Shown here piece by piece: positions 6,581 to 6,645 of a stretch of 6,645 bases of DNA (position 1 is its first letter; each line of letters begins with the position of its first letter). A program made the position numbers and the translations under genes. The notes under the pieces were generated by a model. That model did no database searches and had not been told where the DNA came from. It saw only the letters and a program-made list of their open reading frames with translations. Origin of the DNA: Oligoflexia bacterium (GTDB lineage Bacteria > Bdellovibrionota > UBA1018 > CAIMNF01); contig CAIMNF010000278.1 of the NCBI GenBank assembly GCA_903842755.1, forward strand, positions 1 through 6,645, read 5' to 3'.

Positions 6581-6645
6581 AACAGTGGAATCCTTACTTG
6601 AAATTCGGAACCTGGCAGGGTTGCGTCGGGAGTGCCGTTACTTAA
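6577..6645 (-). CDS. C-terminal end of a sensor histidine kinase (partial)
   Basis: On the - strand an uninterrupted frame enters at the window edge and ends in a TGA at 6579-6577 that overlaps the ATG of the response regulator (ATGA). Only 22 residues are seen. They end GSEFQVRIPLL, which fits the closing strand of the HATPase_c domain of histidine kinases (a glycine, an aromatic residue, alternating hydrophobics and a final LP-like pair). Position directly upstream of, and overlapping, an NtrC-type regulator makes it the likely cognate kinase. The signal it senses cannot be inferred from this stub. Confidence 0.7.
   Translation of the reverse strand, partial: LSNGTPDATLPGSEFQVRIPLL

Noticed and set aside
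6610..6624. TGGCA...TTGC string resembling a sigma-54 promoter
   Set aside because: The distance between the GG and GC elements is 7 rather than 10 nt, and it lies inside the kinase coding end.

Overview
The window is a gene-dense piece of bacterial chromosome with almost no intergenic DNA. It holds the tail of one gene, five complete genes and the last 23 codons of a seventh. There are no RNA genes, insertion sequences, CRISPR arrays or long repeats. Gene content and style (an LspA-like membrane protein ending in a HAMP domain, an NtrC-type sigma-54 regulator, a FadD15-like acyl-CoA synthetase, a beta-CASP nuclease) suggest a Gram-negative of the old delta-proteobacterial sphere, with Bdellovibrionota a reasonable guess. 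That placement is inference from protein style, since no phylogenetic marker is present.

Layout. Positions 1-1840 (+ strand) look like one transcription unit: the C-terminus of a beta-CASP metallo-beta-lactamase-fold RNase (1-249), an RmlD-like SDR sugar-nucleotide reductase (276-995), and an LspA-like protein with a C-terminal HAMP module (992-1840) joined to it by an ATGA overlap. This unit converges on a membrane-tethered, stand-alone glutamate-synthase-type FMN/Fe-S protein (1863-3440, - strand). A 77-bp divergent intergenic region (3441-3517) separates that gene from a long-chain acyl-CoA synthetase (3518-5200, + strand). The synthetase gene converges on a two-component operon on the - strand: the end of a histidine kinase gene (6577-6645) overlaps by ATGA the gene for an NtrC-family sigma-54 response regulator (5225-6580). 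A candidate intrinsic terminator for that operon sits at its 3' end.

How the genes fit together. The sensor kinase and response regulator are a clear functional pair; their signal and target genes are not visible, and no convincing -24/-12 site was found. The acyl-CoA synthetase and the FMN protein share a divergent control region containing a nested dyad, so co-regulation is possible but unproven. The standout is the 282-residue protein at 992-1840. Residues 11-150 carry the lipoprotein signal peptidase (LspA) motifs, including both catalytic aspartates. They are followed by two more membrane helices and a HAMP domain with no output domain, an architecture that would link a lipoprotein-processing fold to a signal-relay module.
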